Assembly: GCF_004353525.1 (NCBI RefSeq)
Contig: NZ_CP085524.1
Location: 2,328,142-2,392,141 of the forward strand
Origin: Zhaonella formicivorans
GTDB taxonomy: Bacteria > Bacillota > DUOV01 > Zhaonellaceae
Length of the DNA stretch: 64,000 bases
Direction of reading: 5' to 3'
Below, in pieces: positions 61,501 through 64,000 of the stretch. The notes beneath the pieces were generated by a model, which made no database searches, was not told the origin of the DNA, and saw only the letters and a program-made list of their open reading frames with translations. The first letter of the stretch is position 1. Every line of letters starts with the position of its first letter. The position numbers and the translations under genes were made by a program.

Positions 61501-64000
61501 TCAGTCCACACTAACCCATTCTTTACGCAGGGCAAAGATTTCCCGCAGCTCAGCGGTAGAAAGTTCCGTAATCCAATTTTCGCCGACGCCCACAATCAGT
61601 TCATTTAAGCCTTGTTTTTGTTCAATCAATTCATCGATGCGCTCTTCCAAGGTACCTAAGGTAATGAATTTATGAACCAACACATGCCTGTTTTGTCCGA
61701 TACGGTAAACTCGGTCCGTTGCCTGGTTCTCCACCGCAGGGTTCCACCAGCGGTCGAAATGGAAAACGTGATTGGCAGCAGTTAAATTTAGGCCGGTGCC
61801 TCCTGCTTTCAGAGAGAGAATGAAGACAGCACAAGCTTCTTCTCCCGAAAGCGTCCGGTCTTGAAAGCGGGCAATCATGGCGTCACGCTTGCCTTTGGGA
61901 GTGCCGCCGTGGAGAAACTGCACCGGCTCCTTAAGTTCTTTTTGCAGTATCTCCTGCAAAAGATGGCCCATTTCGGCAAACTGAGTAAAAATCAAGCACC
62001 GGTCCCCTTCCGCCCGAAGTTCCTCAACCATCTCCACTAACCGGGCAACTTTGGCTGAACGCCCGCGGCCTAAAGCCCCCCTATTTTCCTTTAAGATCAG
62101 GTTGGGATGGTCACAGACCTGCTTCAATTTTGTTAAGGCAGCCAGGATGATCCCCCGTTTTTCCATACCTTCGGCATGGGTGAGCCGCTCAAACATATCG
62201 GCAATGATATTTTCGTATAAAGAAGCCTGTTCCGCTGTCAAAGTAACGTATTCTTTGAACTCCTCCTTCTCCGGCAGATCAAGTTCGATGGCCGGATCCG
62301 TTTTCACCCTGCGCAGGAGAAAAGGCTGTACTAACCGCTTAACCCTGGATACAGCTTGTGCATCTTTGCTTTTTTCAATAACGTTCACAAATTTACGGGT
62401 AAATGCTGTTAAGCTGCCAAGGTAACCAGGATTCAGAAAGTCCATAATAGACCATAACTCAGTTAAGCGGTTTTCCATAGGAGTCCCGGTCAGCGCTATC
62501 CTGTGGTTGCCGCGCAGGCTGCGGATAGCAACAGCCTGTTTGGTATAAGCATTTTTGATATTTTGGGCTTCATCCAGGCAGATACAGCCCCAATCCAGGG
62601 AAGTCAGTTCTTCCCTGTCATGATGGGCCAGTGTATAAGAGGTAATTACCAAATCCTTGCCCAGCACCGCAGGAGCGAAATCTTCCCCTTTAACACGCTG
62701 GGGACCGTAATGCAAATAAACCTTGAGCCCCGGGGCAAACCGCTTCAGCTCCATCTGCCAGTTGCCGATTACTGAAGTAGGGCAGATGAGCAAAAAAGGA
62801 TTTGCGTCCTGTCCCTCTTCTTTGCAGCCTAACAAGTAAGCTATCAGTTGAATGGTTTTTCCTAAACCCATGTCATCGGCCAGACAACCGCCTAGGCCGA
62901 ACCGGCGCAAAAACATCAGCCAGGAATAACCAACCCGCTGGTAGCCCCGCAGCACCCCTTGAAAAGCTTGCGGCGGTCCTAACAGTGGCAGGCGGGAAAT
63001 CTCAGTCAATTGACTGATCATCCCTCCCAGTTGGGAGTTTAACTCTACCTCCACGGGGAACGGATGCTCCATGGATTCGCTAGGCCCTGCTGAATCCTCC
63101 TGTCCCCCGTCACCGGCCAACAAATGCAGTCGCAAAACCTCCCCTAAAGACATCCCATTTCTTTTTGCTTTTAGGGTTTTTTTAATCTGCTGCAGGAGGA
63201 GGGGGTCAAGCTGAATCCACCGGCCCTTGATTTGCATTAGACGCCTTTTCTCTTCTGCCAGACGGTTGAACTCCTCCACCGACAGCTCCAAATCGCCGAT
63301 GGCCAGTTTCCAGTCAAACTGGACTATTTGCTCCAACCCAAACAGGGAATTCTGCAAAGAACCCACCGATGATTTGGTTTTCGCCTTAAGTTTGGGCCTC
63401 TCCTTGCGCACTTGTTCCCACCAGGCGGGTAAAAAAACGGTAAAACCGGCTTCGGCTAACTGCATGCTGCCGCTGTTTAAAAACTCCCAGGCCTGCTCTT
63501 CTGTAAGTTCCCGGATGATGCCGCTTTCAACGGACTGGTCCTTTAACCAGGGTAAAAGCCGAGTCCATTTTTGGATCTGTTTTTCCGGCTGATCAAGGTA
63601 GGACCGCCAGTGTTCAGGGTAATTATCTTTCGATGTCGGTTGATTTTGCTCGTATGGAACAAGTAGATGGGGGTTTTCCTTATCCTGCAAAACAATATTT
63701 AGGCTCCAGGAGGAACTGCCTTCAGGCTCCCGCAGCTGTAGGCAGGTGATAAAAGGAGTATGATCCTGTTTCCAGCCTATAGCCTCTAACCAGTCTTCCT
63801 CGCTCAATAGATTTTCTACCCCATGGTTTTCCAAGCGAAGCAAAGGATAAGTATCCATAAGGGCTTGCCAGGCCATAGCCAACTCCTGGTTTTGCCCGAT
63901 TAATTCAGGAATGATTGCATCAAGCCATTCCTCCAGGTAAGAAGGTGCGCCTCTCTTTTCCATCCCTTGCGGATAAACCAATTTCCATCCGGTTTTGCCC
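61501..64000 (-). CDS. SNF2-family helicase-like ATPase, 5' end beyond window
   Basis: At least 832 codons; the frame continues to the right edge so the N-terminus is missing. The SNF2 core has Walker A (LADDMGLGKTIQLIAYLL), the DEAQ box (CICLDEAQNIKNAYTKQAVAIR), ALTGTPMENRLTELWSIMDFL, and a C-terminal helicase domain (FTQFAEMGHLLQEIL...VFHFDRWWNPAVENQATDRVYRIGQ). An upstream SNF2-associated bacterial domain precedes it. This is the large Firmicutes DEAD/SNF2 protein class, thought to remodel protein-DNA complexes. Confidence 0.95.
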   Translation of the reverse strand, partial: GKTGWKLVYPQGMEKRGAPSYLEEWLDAIIPELIGQNQELAMAWQALMDTYPLLRLENHGVENLLSEEDWLEAIGWKQDHTPFITCLQLREPEGSSSWSLNIVLQDKENPHLLVPYEQNQPTSKDNYPEHWRSYLDQPEKQIQKWTRLLPWLKDQSVESGIIRELTEEQAWEFLNSGSMQLAEAGFTVFLPAWWEQVRKERPKLKAKTKSSVGSLQNSLFGLEQIVQFDWKLAIGDLELSVEEFNRLAEEKRRLMQIKGRWIQLDPLLLQQIKKTLKAKRNGMSLGEVLRLHLLAGDGGQEDSAGPSESMEHPFPVEVELNSQLGGMISQLTEISRLPLLGPPQAFQGVLRGYQRVGYSWLMFLRRFGLGGCLADDMGLGKTIQLIAYLLGCKEEGQDANPFLLICPTSVIGNWQMELKRFAPGLKVYLHYGPQRVKGEDFAPAVLGKDLVITSYTLAHHDREELTSLDWGCICLDEAQNIKNAYTKQAVAIRSLRGNHRIALTGTPMENRLTELWSIMDFLNPGYLGSLTAFTRKFVNVIEKSKDAQAVSRVKRLVQPFLLRRVKTDPAIELDLPEKEEFKEYVTLTAEQASLYENIIADMFERLTHAEGMEKRGIILAALTKLKQVCDHPNLILKENRGALGRGRSAKVARLVEMVEELRAEGDRCLIFTQFAEMGHLLQEILQKELKEPVQFLHGGTPKGKRDAMIARFQDRTLSGEEACAVFILSLKAGGTGLNLTAANHVFHFDRWWNPAVENQATDRVYRIGQNRHVLVHKFITLGTLEERIDELIEQKQGLNELIVGVGENWITELSTAELREIFALRKEWVSVD

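Overview
The window looks like chromosomal DNA of a spore-forming, anaerobic Gram-positive bacterium of the Clostridia, probably Peptococcaceae-like. This is inferred from gene content and order, not from any database search. Sporulation markers are a Spo0F-type regulator, an SspH-type spore protein, two YjcZ-like mini-proteins and two DUF1540 proteins. Regulation is typical of Firmicutes: two SAM-I riboswitches, a T-box and a c-di-GMP-I riboswitch. Anaerobic C1 metabolism is suggested by corrinoid methyltransferase genes.

Layout. 1-29.9 kb is a mostly minus-strand housekeeping block. Read in transcription order it runs: ECF sigma and anti-sigma, DUF1934, argS, pyrG, FemX-like, alr, sppA, Yip1, spo0F-like, zinc-ribbon protein, fba, two DUF1540 genes, fsa, glpX, rho, LysM/M23 peptidase, radical SAM, rpmE, yqhQ, prfA, prmC, and a partial nhaA at the left edge. 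T-box-controlled aroF lies just beyond the sigma factor. Two insertion sequences interrupt the block. An IS1634-type element sits between rho and glpX and is bounded by 129-bp direct repeats. An IS1380-type element sits upstream of fsa. At 30.2-30.9 kb there is an AT-rich PIN toxin-antitoxin pair, followed by a UbiB-type kinase.

33.0-39.3 kb is an AT-rich corrinoid methyl-transfer island. It holds a PocR/AraC regulator, two corrinoid proteins, an MtrH-like methyltetrahydrofolate methyltransferase and a UroD/MtaA-type methyltransferase. It also carries a CobW-type GTPase reduced to its G domain, a small unknown protein, a 44-residue peptide gene and a broken DUF1638-like gene. The likely job is moving methyl groups from an unidentified methylated substrate to tetrahydrofolate. 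39.7-43.2 kb pairs a polyprenyl diphosphate synthase with a YtpB-like tetraprenyl-beta-curcumene synthase (C35 terpenoid logic), then trmB and yuiD. 43.4-52.9 kb has an aminotransferase, sspH, the S-box operon metI-metC, a c-di-GMP riboswitch in front of a 60-residue zinc-ribbon gene, a DUF815 ATPase, a ferritin-like protein, and metA under a second S-box. 53-64 kb has a MATE pump with its MarR repressor, the yjcZ-like cluster, pucR, a three-subunit molybdenum hydroxylase and a SNF2 helicase running off the right edge.

The most unusual feature is the intergenic repeat content. Degenerate 7-bp arrays (unit about CAGCYNT) recur throughout, usually as inverted pairs. Large fold-back elements with shared cores carry arms that differ between copies but are complementary within each copy. 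In one case an arm is an inverted copy of the 3' end of the neighbouring gene. Repeat sequence has also entered coding regions: a low-complexity insert in PrmC and the last residues of TrmB.
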